A DNA stretch of 54,734 nt, taken from Chitinophagaceae bacterium. Lineage in GTDB: Bacteria > Bacteroidota > Bacteroidia > Chitinophagales > Chitinophagaceae. Below the pieces are notes generated by a model. It saw nothing but the letters and a program-made list of their open reading frames with translations, did no database searches and had not been told where the DNA came from. The number at the start of each line of letters is the position of its first letter. Position 1 is the stretch's first letter. Shown here piece by piece: positions 45,766 to 53,643 of the stretch. The stretch lies in NCBI GenBank assembly GCA_947380905.1, contig CANCSS010000015.1, forward strand, positions 1 to 54,734. Reading direction: 5' to 3'. The position numbers and the translations under genes are program-made.

Positions 45766-46269
45766 TTGAAAATTATACGCTGGACATTCGTCCTATTTAT
45801 ATTTATAACAGGTCCTATTGCAGCTCAATTAAAAGCATCTTATCTAATTAGTAGTATCGGATCTAAAAATACTTTTGTAAATAACATTTCTTCGATTCAA
45901 TTTAAAAGTATACCCAATTGCATTGATGTGCAAACAGGAATCAATGCCTTACAAACCAATATTGGAAAAGACAACTTTGTGATCAATTGTTCCATCGATT
46001 TAAACATCAATACCCTAGGCCTCAAATTCTATCCCAATCCAGTCATCAACAATGCGAAAGTTAAATTTATTGGCACCCCTCCCCTTAAAAGTATTTTTAA
46101 CTTGTACATTTATACAACTACTGGAGAATTAATCCTATCCAGAAAAGAATCTGGCTATAATATCTTCCAAGGAATCCTCCTTAATTTAAGTTTCTTATCC
46201 CAGGGAGCCTACTTTATACAAATTGAGTCCCTCTATACCCTTGATATAGTAAAATTCATAAAAAGTTAG
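45766..46269 (+). CDS. Small secreted protein with a T9SS type A sorting domain
   Basis: 167 residues from a TTG start 10 bp after the regulator stop; no ATG is available before the signal peptide (IIRWTFVLFIFITGPIAAQ). The mature part is short, with two cysteines (PNCIDVQ, INCSIDL), and runs straight into a Por-secretion-type C-terminal domain: LKFYPNPVINNAKVKF, LYIYTTTGELIL, LSFLSQGAYFIQIE. The sorting domain predicts export across the outer membrane by the type IX system. The cargo is almost absent, so it may be a small surface or regulatory peptide. Confidence 0.8.
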   Translation: MKIIRWTFVLFIFITGPIAAQLKASYLISSIGSKNTFVNNISSIQFKSIPNCIDVQTGINALQTNIGKDNFVINCSIDLNINTLGLKFYPNPVINNAKVKFIGTPPLKSIFNLYIYTTTGELILSRKESGYNIFQGILLNLSFLSQGAYFIQIESLYTLDIVKFIKS

Positions 46270-46329
46270 CCGGAATCTTAGGGTTAAGCAAATTATTAAA
46301 TATATTAGCCTATCAACAAATTGAAAGCT

Positions 46330-47934
46330 ATGAAATCCATCTTTGCAGTCTGCTTATCCTTAACATTAATCATCCAGGCACAAGCGCAAAACACCTACTC
46401 CATCCTTCCACAACCCGCTAAATTAATGCCGGCAGAAGGTCAGTTTACTTTTAAGAGTAACACGGCTGTAGTAGTAACAAAAGAAGCCGCAGCTTTCACT
46501 TCAGTTGCCAAGATGCTTTCTGATCAGCTCAACGCTTCTTATGGCATAAAGCTTTCTGTTAAAAATGGCAGTACAAGCTCTAATGCAGTTAATTTCACAT
46601 TCAACGATCAATTGGCTGAAGAAGCTTATCAATTAAAAGTAACAAAAAATAAAATTGATATTCAAGCTAAAACAGGCAAGGGTGCTTTTTATGCTTTGCA
46701 ATCTTTATTTCAATTGATGCCTGCACAAATATTTAGCACTACTCCATCCAATCAAACTGCTTCAGCTTCGGCTTGTAGCATCGAAGACGCTCCCCGTTAC
46801 AATTACCGTGGTTTAATGCTAGATGCTGGTAGAAATTTTTTTCCAGTAGCTTTTATCAAGCGTTACATCGATTTAATGGCTGTGTATAAATTAAACACTT
46901 TTCATTGGCATTTAACCGAAGACCAAGGATGGCGCATTGAAATAAAAAAATATCCTCTGTTAACCAGCCAAAGTTCTATTCGTAAAGAAAGTATGGTAGG
47001 GAAATACAGTGATATGAAATTTGATCATACGCCTTATGGCGGTTTTTATACCCAGGAAGAAATAAAAGAAGTGGTGGCCTATGCAGATAAGAAATTTATT
47101 ACCATCATTCCTGAAATTGAAATGCCTGGTCATTCGCAAGCCCTTTTAGCCTCCTATCCTCAATTGGGATGTAATCCTGATAAGATTTACGAAGTGGCCA
47201 CCAAATGGGGCGTATCAGAAGACGTGCTTTGCCCTCGAGAAGAGACATTTACTTTTATGGAAAATATTCTTACCGAAGTGATGGCTTTGTTCCCAGGCAA
47301 ATACATACATATTGGTGGTGATGAGTGTCCTAAAACACAATGGAAACAAAGTCGTTTTTGCCAGGACCTGATTAAAAAATTAGGATTAAAAAATGAGCAT
47401 GAATTACAAAGTTATTTTATAGGTAGAATTGATAAGTTCATCACCAGTAAAGGAAAAAGAATGTTGGGCTGGGATGAAATTTTAGAAGGTGGATTGTCTC
47501 CCAATGCCATGGTCATGTCTTGGAGAGGGACCAGTGGGGGTATTGAAGCAGCAAAATTAAATCACGATGTGGTGATGTCTCCGAATAGTTATTTTTATTT
47601 AGATTATTATCAAGCCAATGCTAAAACAGAACCTTTGGCCATTGGTGGTGATTTGCCTTTGAGTAAATGTTATTCCTTCGAACCTGATTTACCTGAATTA
47701 ACCGAAGCACAAACAAAACATATTATAGGTATACAAGCCAATGTTTGGACAGAGTATATTAAGACTCCTGCATATGCCGAATACATGACTTTTCCGAGAG
47801 CCCTGGCTTTAGCAGAAATTGCATGGTCACCGAAAGCACCAAAAAATTATAGTGAGTTTGTTGGAAGAGTAAAAAAACAAAAAAACAATATGGACGCTTT
47901 AAAAATTAATTACTGTCCTGTTGAGTTGAAGTAG
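46330..47934 (+). CDS. Beta-N-acetylhexosaminidase (GH20)
   Basis: It removes terminal N-acetylglucosamine or N-acetylgalactosamine from glycans, chitin oligomers or peptidoglycan fragments by substrate-assisted catalysis. From ATG 46330 it is 534 residues: a signal peptide (FAVCLSLTLIIQAQAQ), an N-terminal GH20b domain (about 22-150), and the barrel with RGLMLDAGRNF, FHWHLTEDQGWRIEI and the catalytic pair Asp331-Glu332 in HIGGDECPK. The ATG is preferred to a TTG three codons earlier. It has its own hairpin terminator beyond a block of tandem repeats. Confidence 0.95.
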   Translation: MKSIFAVCLSLTLIIQAQAQNTYSILPQPAKLMPAEGQFTFKSNTAVVVTKEAAAFTSVAKMLSDQLNASYGIKLSVKNGSTSSNAVNFTFNDQLAEEAYQLKVTKNKIDIQAKTGKGAFYALQSLFQLMPAQIFSTTPSNQTASASACSIEDAPRYNYRGLMLDAGRNFFPVAFIKRYIDLMAVYKLNTFHWHLTEDQGWRIEIKKYPLLTSQSSIRKESMVGKYSDMKFDHTPYGGFYTQEEIKEVVAYADKKFITIIPEIEMPGHSQALLASYPQLGCNPDKIYEVATKWGVSEDVLCPREETFTFMENILTEVMALFPGKYIHIGGDECPKTQWKQSRFCQDLIKKLGLKNEHELQSYFIGRIDKFITSKGKRMLGWDEILEGGLSPNAMVMSWRGTSGGIEAAKLNHDVVMSPNSYFYLDYYQANAKTEPLAIGGDLPLSKCYSFEPDLPELTEAQTKHIIGIQANVWTEYIKTPAYAEYMTFPRALALAEIAWSPKAPKNYSEFVGRVKKQKNNMDALKINYCPVELK

Positions 47935-47938
47935 TAAT

Positions 47939-48214
47939 GGATAGCCGTCGCTTTGCTCCGGCATCTTGTTTACTCTCAGTGCAAAAGCATCATGCCTTAA
48001 AAGGATCTCCTCACTTCGTTCTTGTATTTATATTTTTTTTTAAAAATATAGGATAGCCGTCGCTTTGCTCCGGCATCCTGTTAACCCTCAGTGCAAAAGC
48101 ATCATGCCTTAAAAGGATCTCCTCACTTCGTTCTTGTATTTATATTTTTTTTTAAAAATATAGGATAGCCGTCGCTTTGCTCCGGCATCCTGTTAACCCT
48201 CAGTGCAAAAGCAT
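47939..48214. repeat. 112-bp tandem repeats (about 2.5 copies), REP-like
   Basis: Units begin at 47939, 48051 and 48163, exactly 112 bp apart; the third is cut off at 48214. Copies two and three are almost identical; copy one differs in a few bases. Each unit contains a GC-rich hairpin (GATAGCCG...CGGCATC) in a very AT-rich background, the block CCTCACTTCGTTCTTG, and a TATATTTTT/AAAAATATA hairpin. No open frame is conserved across the units. With the following hairpins it fills the roughly 410-bp gap after the hexosaminidase. Confidence 0.85.
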
Positions 48215-48220
48215 AAAAAC

Positions 48221-48253
48221 ATTAGCCTAATGAAATTCATTCATTAGGCTAAT
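48221..48253 (+). terminator. Intrinsic terminator after the hexosaminidase/repeat block
   Basis: A perfect 14-bp stem (ATTAGCCTAATGAA with TTCATTAGGCTAAT) and a 5-nt loop, followed by TGTTATTT. It probably ends hexosaminidase transcripts that read through the repeats. Confidence 0.8.
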
Positions 48254-48268
48254 TGTTATTTCATTCAT

Positions 48269-48295
48269 GCGCGATTTCAAGCGAGCTTGAATCGC
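48269..48295. other. Additional hairpin upstream of the tRNA terminator
   Basis: GCGATTTCAAG and CTTGAATCGC pair around a short GAGC-containing loop, with one bulged base. It has no T tract; its role is unknown. Confidence 0.45.
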
Positions 48296-48308
48296 TTATT
48301 CTTGAAAT

Positions 48309-48340
48309 AACAAAGCCTCAACTTTCGTTGAGGCTTTGTT
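48309..48340. terminator. Terminator after tRNA-Pro
   Basis: Perfect 14-bp stem (AACAAAGCCTCAAC with GTTGAGGCTTTGTT) and a TTTC loop. It is bidirectional: it lies 9 nt beyond the tRNA-Pro 3' end on the minus strand and also faces the hexosaminidase. Confidence 0.85.
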
Positions 48341-48348
48341 TTCTTTTT

Positions 48349-48425
48349 TGGTCGGGAAGACAGGATTCGAACCTGCGACCACCTGGTCCCAAACCAGGTA
48401 CGCTACCGGACTGCGCTACTTCCCG
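48349..48425 (-). tRNA. tRNA-Pro (anticodon TGG)
   Basis: On the minus strand the acceptor CGGGAAG pairs with CTTCCCG, the T arm contains GGTTCGAATCC, and the anticodon arm is CCTGG-TTTGGGA-CCAGG with anticodon TGG. Discriminator A and an encoded CCA (48351 to 48349) complete the 77-nt gene. Confidence 0.95.
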
Positions 48426-48515
48426 TTCCTTTTACTAGTTGCCTAGCAAATTTTTTATTCCGGTTATACATACTACTTCAATACTTTTATACCTATTACA
48501 AGAACTAAATGAGTG

Positions 48516-48604
48516 CGGAGAGGAAGGGATTCGAACCCTTGGTACAGTTTAACCCGTACGGCAGTTTAGCAAACTACTGATTTCAGCCACTCATCCACCT
48601 CTCC
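48516..48604 (-). tRNA. tRNA-Ser (anticodon GCT)
   Basis: Acceptor GGAGAGG pairs with CCTCTCC, followed by discriminator G. The anticodon stem GTAGT/ACTGC encloses TTGCTAA, anticodon GCT, reading AGC/AGU. A long variable arm (about CCGTACGGG) identifies a class II serine tRNA; the T arm has GGTTCGAATCC. CCA is not encoded. A -7-like TATTTTTG lies 24 nt upstream (minus, 48635 to 48628). Confidence 0.95.
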
Positions 48605-48627
48605 TCCAAAACCTCTTTCGAGGGGTG

Positions 48628-48635
48628 CAAAAATA
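48628..48635 (-). promoter_or_regulatory. -7 element upstream of tRNA-Ser
   Basis: Minus-strand TATTTTTG matches TAnnTTTG, 24 nt before the tRNA-Ser 5' end and after the dnaA terminator. Confidence 0.45.
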
Positions 48636-48657
48636 AGCACCTTGACCTTAAATACCT

Positions 48658-48699
48658 AAAAAAAGTCCGGAATAAACTTAAATAAAGCTCATTCCGGAC
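48658..48699 (-). terminator. Intrinsic terminator after dnaA
   Basis: On the minus strand GTCCGGAAT and ATTCCGGAC form a perfect 9-bp stem with a 17-nt loop, followed by seven Ts, about 45 nt after the dnaA stop. Confidence 0.88.
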
Positions 48700-48742
48700 C
48701 ATTATATTGTTAATTGATAAATTGTAGTCTAAAAAGGGCTAC

Positions 48743-50170
48743 TTACATTGCAGCTAGTTGCACTTTCTGAGTCAATTCCATCACGTTTTCTCTGAACATT
48801 GAATCGGTATCCATTAAGTCCTTTACGGTTTGGCATGAATGTATTACCGTGGTATGATCACGTCCACCAAAATGCTCTCCAATTGTTTTTAAGGAGTTCT
48901 TGGTAAAGGCTTTTGCTAAGTACATAGTAATTTGACGGGCTTGTACAATTTCACGTTTACGTGTTTTTTGTAACAACTTATCATAAGGCACTTCAAAGAA
49001 TTCACATACCATTTTTTGAATGGCGTCGATGGTAATTTCCTTGCTGCTTGTTTTAACAAAATTGCGCAATACCTTCTTAGCTAATTCAACATCAATTTCT
49101 TTTTTATTCAAAGAAGATTGAGCAAGTAAAGAAATCAACGCTCCTTCTAATTCTCTCACATTTGTATTGATATTGTAAGCCACATATTTCACTACTTCTT
49201 TAGGCATTTCTAATCCATCAGCCTTCATCTTCTTCTCCAAGATTTCGATACGTGTATCGTAATCAGGTACTTGAATGTCTGCGCTCAATCCCCAACGGAA
49301 ACGACTTAGTAAACGCTCTTGCAATCCTTCCAAATCTTTAGGCGCTTTATCAGAAGTTAAAACCAATTGTTTGCCACTTTGATGCAAGTGATTAAATATA
49401 GCGAAGAAAGCATCCTGAGATTTTTCGGCTCTATTAAAAAATTGAACATCATCAATAATCAACACATCGATCAATTGATAAAAATGAATAAAGTCATTTA
49501 TGGCATTATTGCGACTGTGATCTTGGAACTGATTGATAAATTTTTCTGAACTCACATATAAAACCACCTTATTGGGATGAATGCGTTTTACATCATTTCC
49601 AATGGCTTGAGCTAAATGTGTTTTTCCTAATCCCACTCCTCCATAAATAACCAAAGGATTGAATGAATTGGCTCCTGGTTTTTCGGCTACGGTTTTACCA
49701 GCACGACGTGCTACCCTATTGCAATCCCCTTCAATAAAGGAGTCAAATAGGTAATTATGGTTTAACTGAGGATCAATTTGCATTTTCTTCAACCCTGGAA
49801 TCACAAATGGATTCTTAACCGGATTGTCAATAACCAACGGGAAGTTCATCTCATTGTTATTGTATGTTTTCATACCACTGGCTGGTACATCCATGGAACC
49901 TTTTTTGTTGTTTCCACTATCCACCATGATACGATATTCTAACCTAGCTTCTTTTCCTAATTCACGTTTTAAAGTCTTAGCTAAAAGGTTAACGTAATGT
50001 TCTTCTATGTACTCGTAAAAAAATTGGCTGGGAACTTGAATCATCAAAACATTGTCTTTCAAGTCAACCGGTTGAATAGGCTCGAACCAAGTTTTGAAAT
50101 GTTGCCATTCAACAATATCCTTAATTATCTTTAAGCAATTACTCCATATTAATTCTGCGCTCTTAGCCAT
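48743..50170 (-). CDS. dnaA: Chromosomal replication initiator DnaA
   Basis: DnaA binds DnaA boxes at oriC, melts the origin and loads the helicase. The 475-residue protein has domain I (about 1-80), a short linker, an AAA+ domain with Walker A YGGVGLGKTH (176-185) and Walker B LIIDDVQFF, and the domain IV DNA-binding block FGGRDHTTVIHS. A near-perfect DnaA box lies about 220 bp upstream. It is transcribed alone and ends in its own terminator. Confidence 0.97.
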   Translation of the reverse strand: MAKSAELIWSNCLKIIKDIVEWQHFKTWFEPIQPVDLKDNVLMIQVPSQFFYEYIEEHYVNLLAKTLKRELGKEARLEYRIMVDSGNNKKGSMDVPASGMKTYNNNEMNFPLVIDNPVKNPFVIPGLKKMQIDPQLNHNYLFDSFIEGDCNRVARRAGKTVAEKPGANSFNPLVIYGGVGLGKTHLAQAIGNDVKRIHPNKVVLYVSSEKFINQFQDHSRNNAINDFIHFYQLIDVLIIDDVQFFNRAEKSQDAFFAIFNHLHQSGKQLVLTSDKAPKDLEGLQERLLSRFRWGLSADIQVPDYDTRIEILEKKMKADGLEMPKEVVKYVAYNINTNVRELEGALISLLAQSSLNKKEIDVELAKKVLRNFVKTSSKEITIDAIQKMVCEFFEVPYDKLLQKTRKREIVQARQITMYLAKAFTKNSLKTIGEHFGGRDHTTVIHSCQTVKDLMDTDSMFRENVMELTQKVQLAAM

Positions 50171-50391
50171 CTTACTTTCTTGCTCTTTGTTTTTTATAAA
50201 AAAGGTACTTACTTGGATTTCAACTCTGGATTAAGGAATTGTTAACCGGAATGCGAATATGACGACTTATTGTTGAAAAAAAAACTTTTTTATTTGGTTT
50301 TTTTTACATGTCCTCAAAACCCTACAAACCGAGTGTTTCTTATTCCCTAATTGGGCGTTCAAGATATATCCTTTTTCTTAAAAATGGCTAG

Positions 50392-50400
50392 TTATCCACT
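50392..50400 (+). promoter_or_regulatory. Near-consensus DnaA box
   Basis: TTATCCACT differs from the consensus TTATCCACA at the last base only. Its position upstream of dnaA suggests autoregulation, or a remnant of an origin. Confidence 0.5.
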
Positions 50401-50482
50401 TATTTTTTTAGCCTATTTTCTAATAAAAAACTAATCCTTATTTGCTTTTAAGTCCCCCTATTTACTTTTCGCCTTTAAATAC

Positions 50483-50490
50483 TACCTTTG
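50483..50490 (+). promoter_or_regulatory. -7 element upstream of the DUF3127 gene
   Basis: TACCTTTG matches TAnnTTTG and ends 17 nt before the ATG at 50508. It lies within the longer open frame from 50442, supporting the shorter start. Confidence 0.6.
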
Positions 50491-50507
50491 GCTACTTAAT
50501 TATAAAT

Positions 50508-50882
50508 ATGAGCTACGAATTAACCGGCAAATTAATTGCCAAATACGAAATCATTCAGAGAAAAGAGACCTTTAAAACAAGGGAATTTGTGATAGAAAAG
50601 TCCGATGACATCAATGGTAAAACCATCACGAATTATGTTAAATTTCAATGTGTCCAGGACCGCACGGCTTTACCTGATCGTTTTAACCTAGGAGATACCG
50701 TAAAAGTACTTTTTAATATAAAGGGGTCTAAGTGGAATAAGGACGGAAAGGACAATTATATTACCAATTTAGACGCTTGGCGCATGGAAGCAGTGGCCTT
50801 AGGTGGCAATACCGCTCCTACCGAAGCAAGCACCTATTTTGATATCCCTGCCAACGAATCTGGCGACGACTTGCCTTTTTAG
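50508..50882 (+). CDS. DUF3127 OB-fold protein with an SSB-like acidic tip
   Basis: A 124-residue protein from the ATG at 50508 (MSYELTGKLIAKYE). It appears to be an all-beta OB-type domain (KFQCVQDRTALPDRFNLGDTVKVLFNIKG, then ITNLDAWRMEAV) followed by a flexible acidic tail ending DDLPF. The last residues closely resemble the DDDIPF tip by which SSB recruits partner proteins. The family is annotated only as DUF3127; single-strand DNA or RNA binding is inference. The longer frame from 50442 would cover a promoter element and is rejected. It lies opposite dnaA. Confidence 0.85.
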   Translation: MSYELTGKLIAKYEIIQRKETFKTREFVIEKSDDINGKTITNYVKFQCVQDRTALPDRFNLGDTVKVLFNIKGSKWNKDGKDNYITNLDAWRMEAVALGGNTAPTEASTYFDIPANESGDDLPF

Positions 50883-50946
50883 TAGACAAATGTCTGCTGG
50901 ACACTATTATTAAAGAAAGCATTTTTTTAGGATAAACACCTAACCC

Positions 50947-52527
50947 ATGCAAACCAATATTCAAATCAAACTTACGCCTTCCGAGGCGGCAGATAGGAAC
51001 AGCCTTTTGAAGGTCATTAGCCAAATTACTGGCCATCCTGCAGCATCCATTACAGGGTTCCAAATTGCTAAGAAATCTATAGATGCCCGAAGTAGGCAAC
51101 AAGTTTGGGTAAATTTAAGCCTCACTGTTTTTATTAACGAGCCTTTAAGCCATCGCTTTGTCGAACCCATCCATTTTCCAGAAGTACCCAAGTCCGCAAA
51201 AGAAGTCATTATTATTGGCGCAGGACCGGCCGGTTTATTTGCAGCCTTAGAATGTATTTTATTAGGGTTAAGGCCTATCGTTTTAGAAAGAGGTAAGGAC
51301 GTAAGATCAAGAAGACGTGACTTAGCTAAGCTAAATAAAGAAGGCATCGTAAACCCCGAAAGCAATTACTGTTTTGGTGAAGGTGGTGCGGGCACTTATA
51401 GTGATGGTAAATTATATACCAGAAGCAATAAACGAGGGAGTATTGATAAAATCTTAAGATTGTTTTATCAATTTGGGGCAGATGAATCTATTTTGTTTGA
51501 AGCACATCCCCATATTGGCACCAATAAACTACCGCATATCATTACTGCCATGCGTGAACAAATTGAAGCATCGGGCGGTAAGGTATTGTTTGAAAAAAAA
51601 TTAACCGATTTTGTAATTGATCAAGATCAAATAAAAGAAGTGATTACTGCAGATGGAGATCGTATGAAAGCGCAAGCAGTTATTTTGGCAACAGGTCATT
51701 CGGCTCGTGATATTTTTAATTTATTATTTGAAAAAAAGATGAGCATCGAAGCAAAACCATTTGCGTTAGGTGTAAGAGTAGAACATCCTCAATCTATTAT
51801 TGATGCCATTCAATACCACTGCTTATTGCGTGATCCTAATTTACCACCTGCCTCTTATAGTTTAGTGGAACAAGTTAGTGAACGTGGGGTGTTTAGTTTT
51901 TGTATGTGTCCAGGCGGTATCATTGCCCCTGCTGCCACTGCTCCAGGAGAAATAGTGGTCAATGGCTGGAGCCCAAGTAAAAGAGACAACCCTTATGCCA
52001 ATAGTGGAATGGTGGTTCAAATAGATATTCCTTCGGCTGCTCAATTTTTAAAGCGTACTAAAAATAGCTTGCCCGAAAATCATCCATTATTATTATTAAA
52101 TTTTCAGCAACAGGTAGAGCAAGCAGCTTTTACATTAGGCGGCGGATTGCAAGTAGCACCTGCATCCAGATTAATTGATTTTTGTACCAATAAAATTTCA
52201 AGCTCCTTACCTGATGCAAGTTATTTACCTGGATTATTGGCAGCTCCATTACAAGAAGCTTTACCCAATTTTGTTCACACTACTTTGCAAGAAGGATTTA
52301 AAGCATTTGGTAAAAAGATGAAGGGCTATTATACGAATGATGCGATTGTGGTGGCCACTGAAAGCAGGACCTCATCGCCGGTTCGTATTCCTAGAGATGC
52401 GGACACTTTACATCATCCACAAATTAAAAATTTATACCCTTGTGGCGAAGGTGCTGGTTATGCAGGCGGCATTGTAAGTGCGGCCATGGATGGTCAAAAA
52501 CTAGCACAACAAATTGCGGCTTTATAG
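50947..52527 (+). CDS. COG2509-type FAD-dependent dehydrogenase
   Basis: A 526-residue flavoprotein of the uncharacterised COG2509 group. An N-terminal small domain (about 1-75) precedes the FAD site EVIIIGAGPAGLFAALE (about 89-105), then NYCFGEGGAGTYSDGKLYTR, ATGHSARDIF, and the closing LYPCGEGAGYAGGIVSAAMDG. The substrate is unknown. It follows the DUF3127 gene by 64 bp on the same strand and converges with the gene at 52533. Confidence 0.9.
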   Translation: MQTNIQIKLTPSEAADRNSLLKVISQITGHPAASITGFQIAKKSIDARSRQQVWVNLSLTVFINEPLSHRFVEPIHFPEVPKSAKEVIIIGAGPAGLFAALECILLGLRPIVLERGKDVRSRRRDLAKLNKEGIVNPESNYCFGEGGAGTYSDGKLYTRSNKRGSIDKILRLFYQFGADESILFEAHPHIGTNKLPHIITAMREQIEASGGKVLFEKKLTDFVIDQDQIKEVITADGDRMKAQAVILATGHSARDIFNLLFEKKMSIEAKPFALGVRVEHPQSIIDAIQYHCLLRDPNLPPASYSLVEQVSERGVFSFCMCPGGIIAPAATAPGEIVVNGWSPSKRDNPYANSGMVVQIDIPSAAQFLKRTKNSLPENHPLLLLNFQQQVEQAAFTLGGGLQVAPASRLIDFCTNKISSSLPDASYLPGLLAAPLQEALPNFVHTTLQEGFKAFGKKMKGYYTNDAIVVATESRTSSPVRIPRDADTLHHPQIKNLYPCGEGAGYAGGIVSAAMDGQKLAQQIAAL

Positions 52528-52532
52528 TACTC

Positions 52533-53510
52533 CTAATTCTCTGGCTTTTCTTTCTTACTTAATAATAGTTCATCCTGAATTAAATGGTTCAACTTAAAGG
52601 ACTTTAATTCATTCGCTAAAGTGGGAGAAATTTCACGTGTAGCCATCATTGGCTTACCCGCATTTACCCAAGCAGTGTACCAAAAATCGGCAATCAGGTT
52701 GGCTGAAGCAGTTAACTGCGCATTCACAGTAGGACCCAAACCATTGGCATAGGCTTCTGCAAACTCTTTAGTATACACTTTTGTTTCTCTACCATAACGC
52801 ATCTGCGTTTTATACTTGGTCTCAGGCTTAAATTGAATAGATACTTCTTTTTCCACGGCTAACATTTCTGGAACCAAACTTGCTGCATGACGAATGTCTT
52901 CCCACAAGGCTTCGCTAGGATTTTTTAAGTAAGTGGCTTTGTGTGGATTGTATAATTGATATTGATCAATTCTTAATTCTGGTATAAAAGATTCCCATAA
53001 ACTATGTAACCCTTTTTGATTGGTCAATTGACCATCATAATTAATAGAAGTATGCAATGGCACATGAACATCTCCAATGTAATGACCAATATCGGCTGCA
53101 TAAAATAAGATGCTGTCCTTATTTTTAGAACGAAAGGCATTGGTTAATTTATCTAACTCACTCATAATTAAATAAGGTGCCCAGCCATACTTTAATAAAG
53201 TATCTTCTGAATATTTTTTTACAGCAGTAGCCCAATCCAGTGGCATATTATTAGCGGCATTAGGACCATAGGCTTCTAAATCTATAAAATGTTTTGTTGC
53301 TTCAGATTTGTCTGTATTGCGTCTAATATCTGGACGAGGTGAATTGCTCACTAAATAATTTAGATCCTTATGAAAATAAGATTGCAAAGGTTCGGGTAAA
53401 CTATAAATAGCCAATTGATTGATGGTGCGATGCACTAAAAAACCCCAACTACTTAGGCCTAAGGCTAAAAAACAAACCGCGATTAGAATAAATGATTTCT
53501 TATTGATCAT
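52533..53510 (-). CDS. Secreted zinc-dependent phospholipase C / S1-P1 nuclease-fold protein
   Basis: 325 residues with an N-terminal signal (FILIAVCFLALGLSSWG). The mature protein begins near the WGFLVHRTINQLAI segment, where the N-terminal Trp and first His are typical zinc ligands. Further ligands are suggested by SPRPDIRR, ATKHFIDLE, GHYIGDVHVPLHTS and GLHSLWE, giving the trinuclear-zinc pattern (H, D, H-x3-D, H). Phospholipase and nuclease activities cannot be separated by sequence. It is transcribed alone, convergent with the COG2509 gene. Confidence 0.85.
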   Translation of the reverse strand: MINKKSFILIAVCFLALGLSSWGFLVHRTINQLAIYSLPEPLQSYFHKDLNYLVSNSPRPDIRRNTDKSEATKHFIDLEAYGPNAANNMPLDWATAVKKYSEDTLLKYGWAPYLIMSELDKLTNAFRSKNKDSILFYAADIGHYIGDVHVPLHTSINYDGQLTNQKGLHSLWESFIPELRIDQYQLYNPHKATYLKNPSEALWEDIRHAASLVPEMLAVEKEVSIQFKPETKYKTQMRYGRETKVYTKEFAEAYANGLGPTVNAQLTASANLIADFWYTAWVNAGKPMMATREISPTLANELKSFKLNHLIQDELLLSKKEKPEN

Positions 53511-53618
53511 GTTGGCTAAATTTAAAACGAATATAGCCTATTATCAGCTTAGAATATCGGCGTTGTATTAATTTTTCCGTTCTTACTATTTAATAAAGCC
53601 TATTTGAAAAAATGAATT

Positions 53619-53626
53619 TACTTTTG
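53619..53626 (+). promoter_or_regulatory. -7 element upstream of the ABC transporter
   Basis: TACTTTTG matches TAnnTTTG and ends 17 nt before the ATG at 53644. Confidence 0.5.
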
Positions 53627-53643
53627 GATATAATTTATTTACT

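Larger units (their letters stand above)
50171..50507. other. dnaA upstream region
   Basis: 337 bp between dnaA (minus) and the DUF3127 gene (plus), AT-rich with long A and T tracts near 50275-50310. It contains one near-consensus DnaA box and a -7 element for the DUF3127 gene. I see no box cluster, so an origin is not supported by this alone. Confidence 0.5.

Noticed and set aside
47939..48214. Possible CRISPR array
   Set aside because: Units are contiguous 112-bp tandem copies with no unique spacers and no cas genes nearby.
48253..48438. 61-residue open frame with a GRQDSNLRPPGPKPGT stretch
   Set aside because: It is the translation of the reverse strand of the tRNA-Pro gene, a well-known spurious protein signature.
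50442..50507. Upstream start at 50442 for the DUF3127 protein
   Set aside because: The added residues are not family-like and contain the TACCTTTG promoter element.
50171..50507. Chromosomal origin next to dnaA
   Set aside because: Only one near-consensus DnaA box was found by eye; this is not enough to call an origin.
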